In this document: positions 9,279 through 16,546 of the stretch, one piece after another
Numbering within the stretch: the stretch's first letter is position 1
Layout: each line of letters opens with the position of its first letter
Assembly: GCF_036711975.1 (NCBI RefSeq)
Contig: NC_091973.1
Coordinates: 14,756,001-14,820,000, forward strand
Length of the DNA: 64,000 nt
Direction: 5' to 3'
Source of the DNA: Onthophagus taurus
Lineage: Eukaryota; Arthropoda; Insecta; Coleoptera; Scarabaeidae
Program-made: the position numbers and the translations under genes
The notes under the pieces: generated by a model
Seen by the model: only the letters and a program-made list of their open reading frames with translations
Database searches by the model: none
Told to the model about the DNA's origin: nothing

Positions 9279-10211
9279 TTATACAAAATCTGATTTTTTA
9301 ATCCAACTTCTTTCATCCATTCCAAACCACTTAACGTACATTCGATTTCCTTTTCGTTTCAATACTTTTTCAATTAACTGTATGTCAGGATAGTGTGTAC
9401 GTTGTAGTTCTTCACTATAGAAAGCACCTTTAATATCTTCACCTTTCAAGTCCTGTAATAAATACGATACTGGATTGGTGTACTGAATCTTAACAATTTT
9501 AAAAACTTCATTACTCCAGTTAGGAGTGTACCCTTTGGCAAATATTCCACGATGTTTAGAAATTCTTACAAAATCATTTAAGTGAAACTTTTGTTTTTTT
9601 AATGCGATTGTTTTCATTCGATTATAGACAGTATCCAGTAATCTTTTTTCAGTATTATTATTATTATTCACTTCTATCGGTTTCATACCTATAGTTGAAT
9701 GTTTATGTGAATTGTATATTAATAGTATCTGTGGTAATAACTTTAACCATTTAAAAGATCCTTGAATGCTAAATTCTTTCCACATTAAACCTTTTAAAGT
9801 TCTATTCAAACGTTCAACAACAGATGCTTTCAATGAGCTAAACGTCGAGTAATGATTAATTTTTAACTTACTCATAAGCAAGCTAAATTCTTTGTTATAA
9901 AACTCTTTTCCTAGATCAGTTTGAAGATTTTTTGGTACATATCGGTTCTTTAGAATACTTTTCATTGCTTTAGTAACATCTTTACCCGATTTAGTTTTTA
10001 CAGGAACAGCCCATGCATATTTACTAAAGACATCAATTACAACGAGTATATAACGATAACCATTGTTTTGTCGTGCATAAGGTATCATCTCTACTAAATC
10101 AGCCTGGTATAAATCATTTATCCCTTTAACAATTACATGTCGCCTTTTGAAATGTATTCGAGCAGGTTTATGAAGTTCTTCAACTATTTTTCTTTTAACA
10201 TCACTGGACAT
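9279..10211 (-). CDS. Polinton integrase (rve family)
   Basis: A 310-residue retroviral-type integrase that would join element ends to host DNA and make the 6-bp duplication. Residues about 15-30 carry the Polinton-typical LHKPARIHFKRRHVIVKG. The DDE core is visible: DLYQADLVEM (D), then LQTDLGKEFYN (D), then ASVVERLNRTLKG (E). The C-terminal region (about 215-310) has HLNDFVRISKHRGIFAKGYTP and a chromodomain-like YVKWFGMDERSW segment. Its start overlaps the 3' end of the upstream ORF (10184-10552) by 28 nt. The frame is uninterrupted. GC and codon use resemble its neighbours. Confidence 0.95.
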   Translation of the reverse strand: MSSDVKRKIVEELHKPARIHFKRRHVIVKGINDLYQADLVEMIPYARQNNGYRYILVVIDVFSKYAWAVPVKTKSGKDVTKAMKSILKNRYVPKNLQTDLGKEFYNKEFSLLMSKLKINHYSTFSSLKASVVERLNRTLKGLMWKEFSIQGSFKWLKLLPQILLIYNSHKHSTIGMKPIEVNNNNNTEKRLLDTVYNRMKTIALKKQKFHLNDFVRISKHRGIFAKGYTPNWSNEVFKIVKIQYTNPVSYLLQDLKGEDIKGAFYSEELQRTHYPDIQLIEKVLKRKGNRMYVKWFGMDERSWIKKSDFV

Positions 10212-10552
10212 TTTACAATGATTTCAACAAACAACTTATTAATCCCCCCTGTAACAGTAGATGGAACGAATCGTAATCTATCACCTTTTTTCAATGGAAT
10301 ACCCTCAAAAGAGTTTTGATATTTCACATTGTTTACTTTAAGAATTGTACTCAATGGTGAAATAGTCATAGAATGAATTACACCTGATTTGATAGGAAAA
10401 GTATAATATAATTTCTCATTACTGAGTGCGTAATTATTTGGAACTTTATTTCCAGTCAAAGTAATATTAAAGTAATAATAATAGTTTTCTTCAATTGAAG
10501 AGGACAGAACAGAAGAAGAAGAAATATAATGTCCGAACTTGTGAATAGTCAT
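10184..10552 (-). CDS. Small beta-rich Polinton protein, unknown
   Basis: About 122 residues from the first ATG (10552); the frame is open back to 10588 without an ATG. No recognised domain. It begins with a Ser-rich stretch (HYISSSSVLSSSIEE), then alternating hydrophobic strands (YYYYFNITLTGN, GVIHSMTISPLSTILKV) and ends VEIIVKCPVMLKEK. Its place between the 245-residue protein and the integrase and the strand-like pattern would fit a small virion or spike protein, but this is inference. Confidence 0.5.
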   Translation of the reverse strand: MTIHKFGHYISSSSVLSSSIEENYYYYFNITLTGNKVPNNYALSNEKLYYTFPIKSGVIHSMTISPLSTILKVNNVKYQNSFEGIPLKKGDRLRFVPSTVTGGINKLFVEIIVKCPVMLKEK

Positions 10553-10580
10553 AATAAAAATGATATAATGTACTACAGGT

Positions 10581-11309
10581 TTATACAATTATACGAGCTT
10601 CACGTAACTCTTCTATAATACTATTAATTTCATTACCATGTGATGTGTTACCGGCAAGCTGAGAGGCTATTAAAAGTTTTAATCTATCTACTAATTCATT
10701 AGGATCATCCCAATAAATGAAATTTGACCGTTGATTATTGTACTGCTGCTGCATGAGACCTTCTCCAGTTCTCAGACGAACAGGAACGCTTTTCACTCTA
10801 CTACGTCGTACAATTGATTCCGTTGCATTTAAAACAGGTGCAATTATTTGACGATACTTGTCCGACTTATCACCTATAATTTGTTTGCTTTTATCTTGAT
10901 TTTTGTTTAATGCTGCTGTTGTTTTAAGTATTTCAACGTAATTCTTTTGATCGTCACTAGTAAAATTTTCTGGTTCCCTCTTGAAGATTAACTCATACAG
11001 ACCTTTCGTACCCTTATAAGTTTTATTTGCAATGGTTATATCATTAGTTTTACTACTAAAGGATATTTCACTATCTCCAATGGAATACTTATCAGTTAAA
11101 ATGTCAACACGAACCCCCTTGTTGCTAGAATCAAATTCATTGTTATCATCTCTTACATAGCCCTCAATGTAAGATCTTGTTAGAGGTGCAAATTGTTCCA
11201 AGTACAATACAAATAATTCTTCAGGAATATTCACAGTTTCTGGTAATGAAGATACATCTACTGCTGCTGCTGCAGTTTGTGATGGTTGCGATGGTTGTAC
11301 GATACCCAT
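10581..11309 (-). CDS. Conserved Polinton protein (DUF8207-like)
   Basis: About 242 residues. Its ATG (11309) overlaps the stop of the upstream ORF as TGATG. Features: an Ala/Gln-rich N-terminus, an extended middle, a basic segment RRSRVKSVPVR, and a C-terminal block YWDDPNELVDRLKLLIASQ...HGNEINSIIEELREA. I associate that block with a recurrent arthropod Maverick family (DUF8207, from memory, not searched). The role is unknown; position in the virion block suggests a structural or assembly protein. The end overlaps the open frame of the next ORF by 8 nt. Confidence 0.65.
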   Translation of the reverse strand: MGIVQPSQPSQTAAAAVDVSSLPETVNIPEELFVLYLEQFAPLTRSYIEGYVRDDNNEFDSSNKGVRVDILTDKYSIGDSEISFSSKTNDITIANKTYKGTKGLYELIFKREPENFTSDDQKNYVEILKTTAALNKNQDKSKQIIGDKSDKYRQIIAPVLNATESIVRRSRVKSVPVRLRTGEGLMQQQYNNQRSNFIYWDDPNELVDRLKLLIASQLAGNTSHGNEINSIIEELREARIIV

Positions 11310-11716
11310 CACCACCACAACGGTGATGGGTATGTTGCAAAAACATCATCATCGCTTAATATTGATATTGTTGGTGATTGAGGCGCTTGTTGTTGTTGTT
11401 GTTGGTTAAGTTCTGATAGACGTGATGCTTGTACTGCTTTTGATACTCTTTTTCTTCTTTTTGCAGGTATTACTGTTTTAAATTCTTCTTCTTCTTTAAC
11501 TTTATCGGATTTAAGCTCTTCATCCTCCTCCTCCTTCTTAACTTTAATAGGATGTTTAATTGAGGAAATTATTTTTTGTAAAGGTGTTGTTACTACTTTA
11601 TATTGTTCTTGAAGTAAATGTTCAGATCTATGTTTCATTGCTTTTAATTTATCTAATTTCTTTTTCACATTTTCTCTAGTTTTAATAAGCTTTCGTGTTA
11701 ATTGTTTTGAGTCCAT
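11309..11716 (-). CDS. Coiled-coil, charged Polinton protein
   Basis: 135 residues: an N-terminal coiled coil (TRKLIKTRENVKKKLDKLKA), an acidic/lysine-rich middle, a basic AKRRKRVSK patch (possible nuclear signal), a Gln run (QQQQQQ) and a Ser/Asp tail. It matches the 127-residue protein at 58697-59080 in position and layout (LIxxRExVxxKxxxLK..., then A...PLQ.I). Probably a virion or scaffold protein encoded next to the ATPase/PLA2 group; function inferred from position only. Confidence 0.6.
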   Translation of the reverse strand: MDSKQLTRKLIKTRENVKKKLDKLKAMKHRSEHLLQEQYKVVTTPLQKIISSIKHPIKVKKEEEDEELKSDKVKEEEEFKTVIPAKRRKRVSKAVQASRLSELNQQQQQQAPQSPTISILSDDDVFATYPSPLWW

Positions 11717-11844
11717 CTTTTCTTTACAATGAATGAATGCTTAATGACTAAAATTTGTATCTACTATTGGAACTGTTTTTTAACATATAAATTTTAAAAG
11801 ATCGGTTTTTAAATGATCTGTTTTATCAGATCAGCCAGCCGTTC

Positions 11845-12192
11845 TTATCGGTTGTAACACCGATACTTTTTTTTCGGATTCTTTAAACCGAAACCCAATT
11901 TTCGTTTTACTTTCATTGCGTTAGTAACAAACCATGCGTTAGCTTTTTCACCAAAAGATGAATCTTTCGCTAATACTCTTTTCCATGCTTCTTCGGCTAA
12001 TACTTTATCTGCTTTATGTCGATTGTGTAAATCTGTGTATTGTGTATATGCTAAATCATGACGTTTACATGCTCTATCAAGCTTATTAATACCAGGATCT
12101 CCACGTGCTAATCGTTTCATGAGATTTGTCCCAGGTCCACAAAACTGATAGCCGGGCAAATGCAGCTCTCCACCTGTTCGTATCACTAACAT
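11845..12192 (-). CDS. Phospholipase A2 domain protein (parvovirus VP1u type)
   Basis: About 115 residues from ATG 12192; the frame is open to 12219, where it overlaps the ATPase stop. The calcium-loop motif ELHLPGYQFCGPGTNL and the catalytic HD in LDRACKRHDLAYTQY are both present, with a helix DRACK...HRKADKVLAEEAWKR as in PLA2 of parvovirus VP1 and adintovirus-like elements. The likely role is breaching a membrane during virion entry. Unlike element 2, no pX-like C-terminal part follows; that part lies separately at 12990-13378 on the other strand. Confidence 0.85.
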   Translation of the reverse strand: MLVIRTGGELHLPGYQFCGPGTNLMKRLARGDPGINKLDRACKRHDLAYTQYTDLHNRHKADKVLAEEAWKRVLAKDSSFGEKANAWFVTNAMKVKRKLGFGLKNPKKKYRCYNR

Positions 12193-12215
12193 GACTGATA
12201 TAGAAACATACACAA

Positions 12216-12908
12216 TCACAATTTTATATAGTAATGAAATCCATTACGATATCTACCATCATTCATATCGTCCTCCTTATTGATTACAAAAAATCCGAAT
12301 CTATCTTTCCAACACATTGCACACATTTTCTTAAAAACATTGAATTTCATATCGGTTGTTACGTGATCATTATAAATATGTCTTAAATTTAGGTCATCTT
12401 GTTTGAAAAGTATTAAAAAGTTTGCATTATCACGTATTAAATGTTTTGGAATATGTGTGTAACTCTGACATAAATAAAAACTATCTATTGCCTTATGTCG
12501 TCCCATACAGAAATAATCACGAATAATTGACTGTTTATCGCATGCTACATCATCAAATATAAAAACTGAATCTTCATTTGCTTTAGAGGGATGCATTATG
12601 TCATCACTACTGCTATACTCATAATATCCTAAACCTTTTATAGGCTGCAGCAATTTTCTCAAATATTCATATTTGTTTTGATACAATGACTTTGAATACA
12701 CATACACATTTTTAAATGATATTCCATTAGGATCCTGTAATAAACTAATTATCAGATTTGTTTTACCAGAGTTAGAAGGTCCGGATATTATGCAACGTAG
12801 ATTATTTGGAAATAAATAACTATGCTTTCTGTTTTGAGGTGATTGATTGTTAAATTGTATTGTTACATCATCAACATCTAATGTGTAAGGCTGTTTTATC
12901 ACTTTCAT
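12216..12908 (-). CDS. FtsK/HerA-type packaging ATPase
   Basis: 230 residues, intact. Walker A GPSNSGKT (about residues 43-50), Walker B VFIFDDV (about 115-121), a SLYQNKYEYLRKL segment, a sensor-like YLCQSYTHIPK and a C-terminal MCWKDRFGFFVINKE...GRYRNGFHYYIKL. This is the A32-like genome-packaging ATPase of Polintons. ATG at 12908 is the first codon of the leftward block. The homologue at 58011-58700 lacks part of the C-terminus. Confidence 0.93.
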   Translation of the reverse strand: MKVIKQPYTLDVDDVTIQFNNQSPQNRKHSYLFPNNLRCIISGPSNSGKTNLIISLLQDPNGISFKNVYVYSKSLYQNKYEYLRKLLQPIKGLGYYEYSSSDDIMHPSKANEDSVFIFDDVACDKQSIIRDYFCMGRHKAIDSFYLCQSYTHIPKHLIRDNANFLILFKQDDLNLRHIYNDHVTTDMKFNVFKKMCAMCWKDRFGFFVINKEDDMNDGRYRNGFHYYIKL

Positions 12909-12989
12909 GTTTATAGTATAACTGACTTTTATATAATTTTGAAATTGAATATATAATGCTCATTTGTATGTTTACCATTGAAGTGTTAA
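12909..12989. promoter_or_regulatory. Divergent spacer between the two gene blocks of element 1
   Basis: About 80 bp of AT-rich DNA between the ATPase ATG (leftward) and the pX-like relic (rightward), with TATAGTATAACTG and TTTTATATAATTTTG. It is the only place from which both blocks diverge, so promoter function is likely, but no element is decisive. Confidence 0.35.
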
Positions 12990-13378
12990 AAATGCTAAAA
13001 TAAAATTAAAAGAGTCAAGCACTAATGATTTGAAATCTGCTACAAAGTTAGCTTTACGTGCCGTAAAAGGTATTGCCAAAAAGAAACTTCGTTCTAGAGT
13101 TATTACAGTTCCAAAAAGCGGTGGTATACTTCCGCCTATTGCAATTTTTGCTGGATTAAGTGAATTAGGAGCTCTAGCAGGTGGCACTGCTTCCGTTGTA
13201 AGTCAATAACGCGAAGCAAGCACAAGCGGCACTCAAGGAAAGCCAAAGACATAATTAGACAATGGAATCAATAGCTTTAGGTAAAGGTCTGTATTTAAAA
13301 CCATATAAAAAAGGATTAGGTGTTTTTTTAAAGAAACGCAAAAAAAAAACATACAACAACAACAACAGAAAGCGCTAA
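12990..13378 (+). pseudogene. Adenovirus pX-like membrane-active segment, broken
   Basis: Matches the C-terminal part of the element 2 PLA2 protein (50732-51649): a basic stretch, VPKSGGILPPIAIFAG (the GG-hydrophobic motif typical of pX precursors), an Ala/Gly-rich helix, then GLYLKPYKKGLGVF. No ATG precedes it. A frame change near 13208 and a TAG near 13256 break it. It lies just upstream of and one frame apart from the protease (pX frame 2, protease frame 1), as in element 2. It appears to have been separated from its PLA2 partner. Confidence 0.75.
13324..13330 (+). promoter_or_regulatory. Candidate -1 frameshift site T_TTT_TTA
   Basis: The heptamer is in register with the pX-like frame (codons TTT TTA at 13325-13330). 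A -1 slip enters the protease frame with no stop before the ALTNLD protease start; the pX frame stops at 13376-13378. An A run at 13340-13349 (A_AAA_AAA in register) is a second possible slip site. Element 2 has A_AAA_AAC at the equivalent position. Confidence 0.55.
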
Positions 13379-13728
13379 CAAACCTTGACTTGATACGTTA
13401 TGTAAAAATGTTGGGGTTACCAGAGTTTCGAGGGATATTCATGCAAGATAAATTACCTCTGCGTATTAATAATAATGAAAGAGGTATTATTAACTTGGAT
13501 AGTGTGAAAGGACCTGGCACTCATTGGACAGCCTATATTAAGAAAGGAAATATAATTAATTATTTTGATAGTTTTGGTAATTTACAACCAAGTAAAAAAA
13601 TTGTAAACTATTTTAAGAGTGCTGGAAATAATGTAATTATTAAATACAATCACAATCAATATCAAACCTACAACACAAGTAATTGTGGTTATTTATGTTT
13701 AAATTTCTTATCATCAAACACATTATAG
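13372..13728 (+). CDS. Adenain-like cysteine protease
   Basis: Maturation protease. Visible: ALTNLDLIRYVKMLG, FRGIFMQDKLP, then catalytic-site candidates GTHWTAY (His), YFDSFGNLQPS (Asp) and NTSNCGYLCLNFL (Cys). About 118 residues, small as usual for Polinton adenain homologues. The conserved part begins before the first ATG of the frame (13390), so translation probably starts upstream: the frame is open back through an oligo-A and CAA run to the slippery heptamer at 13324. Followed closely by the minor capsid gene (13745). Confidence 0.88.
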   Translation, partial: ALTNLDLIRYVKMLGLPEFRGIFMQDKLPLRINNNERGIINLDSVKGPGTHWTAYIKKGNIINYFDSFGNLQPSKKIVNYFKSAGNNVIIKYNHNQYQTYNTSNCGYLCLNFLSSNTL

Positions 13729-13744
13729 CTCTAACACTTAAAGC

Positions 13745-14455
13745 ATGTGGACGTTCGATTTAGTAGGAAAAACATCTGTTCTAACAGCAAATTACCACCC
13801 CACAATAGAACTGAATCCTAATTATCAATATGAACTGGCACTTGTAAGCTTTGATGGGTACAACTCAATTCCAAATATAGATGAAACAAATAATTGCTTA
13901 AAAATAGATAATGTGTTGATATCAATACCAACAGGATCTTATGAATTAAAACACATTTCGAATGCCATTAATGAACAACTAAAGAAGAATAATATTGAAG
14001 ATACAAATTTTAGTATAGAGGCAAATGAAGATACATTACAAGCAGTGGTTACATGTGCTAAAATAGTTGATTTTAATGTAGACAATTCTATGTCAACAAT
14101 ACTAGGTTTTAATAAATCAGATGTGTTAGATCCGAACAAATCTCCACATAATAGTCAAAATATTGTAGATATATTTAAAATAAATTCTATACAAATACAA
14201 TGCAACATAACACATGGAGCTTATCATAATGACGTACCTGCACACACCATCTACTCATTTTTCCCTACAGTACCTAAAGGTTATAAGATATCGGAAACTC
14301 CTCACAATTTAATATATATGCCTCTGAATACACAAATAATTGATAATATTACTCTTAAAATAGTTGACCAGAATGGATTGTTGGTCAATTTCAGAGGAGA
14401 AGTCATTAAGGTAAGACTACATTTAAAACCCTCTAGTTATTACAATGGTTCTTAA
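13745..14455 (+). CDS. Penton-like minor capsid protein
   Basis: 236 residues, intact, opening MWTFDLVGKTSVL. It aligns over its full length with 52057-52788 of element 2: NYQYELALVSFDGYNS near residues 28-43, LGFNKSDVL near 125, and a C-terminal HTIYSFFPTVPKGYKI...ITLKIVDQNG block. Beta-strand-rich; by position (protease-penton-major capsid) it is the Polinton minor capsid protein forming the vertices. The ATG of the next small ORF lies inside its last codons (14445). Confidence 0.85.
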   Translation: MWTFDLVGKTSVLTANYHPTIELNPNYQYELALVSFDGYNSIPNIDETNNCLKIDNVLISIPTGSYELKHISNAINEQLKKNNIEDTNFSIEANEDTLQAVVTCAKIVDFNVDNSMSTILGFNKSDVLDPNKSPHNSQNIVDIFKINSIQIQCNITHGAYHNDVPAHTIYSFFPTVPKGYKISETPHNLIYMPLNTQIIDNITLKIVDQNGLLVNFRGEVIKVRLHLKPSSYYNGS

Positions 14456-14579
14456 GGTTAAGCGTAATATAAATGCTACAACTACATCTAATATTTTTAA
14501 TCATCTTCAAACTGTGAAACATCTAACACCTCAAAACAAACAATTTTTTCTGTCATTAGGATTTAAATTAATAAAATAA
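14445..14579 (+). CDS. Small basic protein conserved upstream of MCP
   Basis: 44 residues, overlapping the minor capsid gene by 11 nt. Its end (KHLTPQNKQFFLSLGFKLIK) matches the end of the element 2 protein at 52812-53003 (HRLSPVNRRYLVQLGYEVLK) in position, frame length and pattern H-L-S/T-P-x-N-x-x-(F/Y)-(F/L)-x-x-L-G-(F/Y). Conservation between divergent elements supports a real gene. Function unknown; a small virion protein is possible. Confidence 0.6.
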   Translation: MVLKVKRNINATTTSNIFNHLQTVKHLTPQNKQFFLSLGFKLIK

Positions 14580-14592
14580 TAATAATAATAAT

Positions 14593-15798
14593 ATGAGCAT
14601 CTTAAGCGTTTCGGACAAGCTTGAATTTGATAATTCACTTGTGAGGCTTCAGTATCATAATCATTTACCTTACTCATCAAATTCGTTTAACAATAGTGAT
14701 GAAATACGTATTGCAATCCAACAACAGGACATTTACACATTACCAAGCCAATCGTTTATTTACGTACAAGGGAAACTATTGAAAGGTGATGGAACCGTTG
14801 ATAAAGATGCAAAATTAACAGTAAATCCAGTCGCTCATATGTTTAGTGAAATACGATTTGAATGTGGAGGTAATGTAATTGATAGAGTTAGAAATCCAGG
14901 AATAGCTAGCACATTAAAAAATCTTTGTTCGTTAACAAGGTCTGAATACTATCATTCTTCTAACGCTGGTTTTGAATATTTAAACATTAAGATAAATGAA
15001 ACTACAGGTGATTTTGATTTTTGTGTTCCCTTGAAATACTTTCTTGGTTTTGCTGAAGACTATAATAAAATCCTGATAAATCTACGTCAAGAATTGGTGT
15101 TAGTACGCAGTAATTCAGATAATAATGTCATTGAATGTCCTACACCTAATATGAAGATTATTATTAATAAAATTGTGTGGAAGGTACCACACGTGTCGGT
15201 GGCTGATGTAGAACGATTGAAACTTTTAGAGCATATAGAACAAGGAATTGAATTATATATGGGATTTCGTTCATTTGATTTACATGAGTATCCATCATTA
15301 CCAAAAAGTAAACAGCACTCATGGACAATTAAAACATCTACACAATTGGAAAAACCTCGTTACTTAATATTAGGATTTCAAACCAATAGAAAAGATGAGT
15401 TTCAAAAGTTTCAGCATCTCTATTTGATCATTGTAATTTAACAGATATGAAAGTGTTCTTAAATAGTGAAAAATATCCCTATGAACCATTACATTTAAAT
15501 TTTAAAACTGGTCAAATTGCAGTTTTATATGAAATGTGTTGTAACTTTGCAAAGTCCTATTACGATCGAGAGCTTGCAGAACCAATGTTTAACAGAGACA
15601 CATTTTTAGCAAATACACCGATTATTGTTATTGATTGTTCACGACAAAATGATATTTTAAATGTTGGAACCGTTGATATTCGCATTGAATTTTAAACGAG
15701 CGAAGATATACCTAATAATACTACCCTTTACTGTTTAATCTTGCATGATCGTGTTTTCAAATATGTTCCTCTAACTGGTATGATTAATCAAATATAGA
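14593..15798 (+). pseudogene. Major capsid protein (double jelly-roll), broken
   Basis: The first 282 codons (to 15441) match element 2's capsid protein at 53003-54262: MSILSVSDKLEFDNSLVRLQYH..., EIRIAIQQQDIYTLPS, RSFDLHEYPSLP, LILGFQTNRKDEF. A frameshift lies near 15410-15440; the second part (15447-15692) has MKVFLNSEKYPYE and ends at an in-frame TAA (15693-15695) after DIRIEF. The conserved tail (LILHDRVFKYVPLTGMINQI) continues in the same frame to 15798. Two lesions therefore inactivate this virion gene. Confidence 0.9.
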
Positions 15799-15885
15799 TT
15801 TACACTTTTACTGTAACATTCAAACATGATCGCGTGCTAAAATATGATCGACTACCTTTAACGGGAATGATTCGTTCTCTGTGTG
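15741..15885 (+). repeat. Diverged duplication of the capsid C-terminal coding segment
   Basis: The end of the capsid frame (HDRVFKYVPLTGMI, within 15741-15796) is repeated about 83 bp downstream (HDRVLKYDRLPLTGMI, 15824-15885). The two DNA copies differ at many positions, so this is not a recent slip; it may be recombination between related elements. Confidence 0.6.
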
Positions 15886-15916
15886 TCAGTTGTGAAGTAA
15901 CATCTCAGCAGTTAGG

Positions 15917-16435
15917 ATGTGGATTCTTGATGTGCAAGGTTTTCAATTAAAATATAGCAGTGAATTTATCTGTAAAGAACTTGCGCTAATGAACGTTCGT
16001 GATTGTTGTTGCAAAGTCCACGCTATTTTTAAATTTGGTATAAATTTAAGTGAATTCAAAGATGAACAACAGAAACATCTTCGTTATACTACCAATTTTA
16101 TTCATGGTCATAATTGGAATGATGGTGAAATTCCATATACTGATTTAAACAAAATTTTACACGAAAGCGGACTTCATGAAAAATCTTATATACTAGTGAA
16201 AGGATTACAAAAGCAACAGTGGTTACAGCAGCTACTGCCAAATTTTGAAAATATTAAAAATATAGAAGAAATAGGATACACATCATCGATTAAAGGAAGT
16301 TGTTGTGATGCCAATCACTGTCATAACCATTACAATAATAATTTAAACTGTGCTCTTCAGAATGTACACTTGCTACAAAAGTGGATTAACTTGAATAGTG
16401 TTACTTCTGAATGGTTTGATTATCATCAAGCCTGA
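15917..16435 (+). CDS. Conserved 'DVQGF' protein, unknown function
   Basis: 172 residues, intact. All three Polinton-like elements here carry this family just downstream of the capsid gene: D-(V/I)-QGF near the start, a KEL segment, an HNWNDG-type centre, a VKG...K..FL block, and a Cys/His tail (CCDANHCHNH...C, then NVHLLQKW). Spaced acidic residues and the Cys/His tail would fit an RNase H-like nuclease with a zinc site, but I cannot establish that. See also 54336-54815 and 62371-62883. Confidence 0.65.
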   Translation: MWILDVQGFQLKYSSEFICKELALMNVRDCCCKVHAIFKFGINLSEFKDEQQKHLRYTTNFIHGHNWNDGEIPYTDLNKILHESGLHEKSYILVKGLQKQQWLQQLLPNFENIKNIEEIGYTSSIKGSCCDANHCHNHYNNNLNCALQNVHLLQKWINLNSVTSEWFDYHQA

Positions 16436-16546
16436 TCTTTGGTGTTCTAACATAATTTCTCAAACTATATATTAACAAAATTATTTGTAAAATTAGGATC
16501 TGACTTTGGTTTTTATTATTTTATAGAAATAAACAGATATCTCTCC

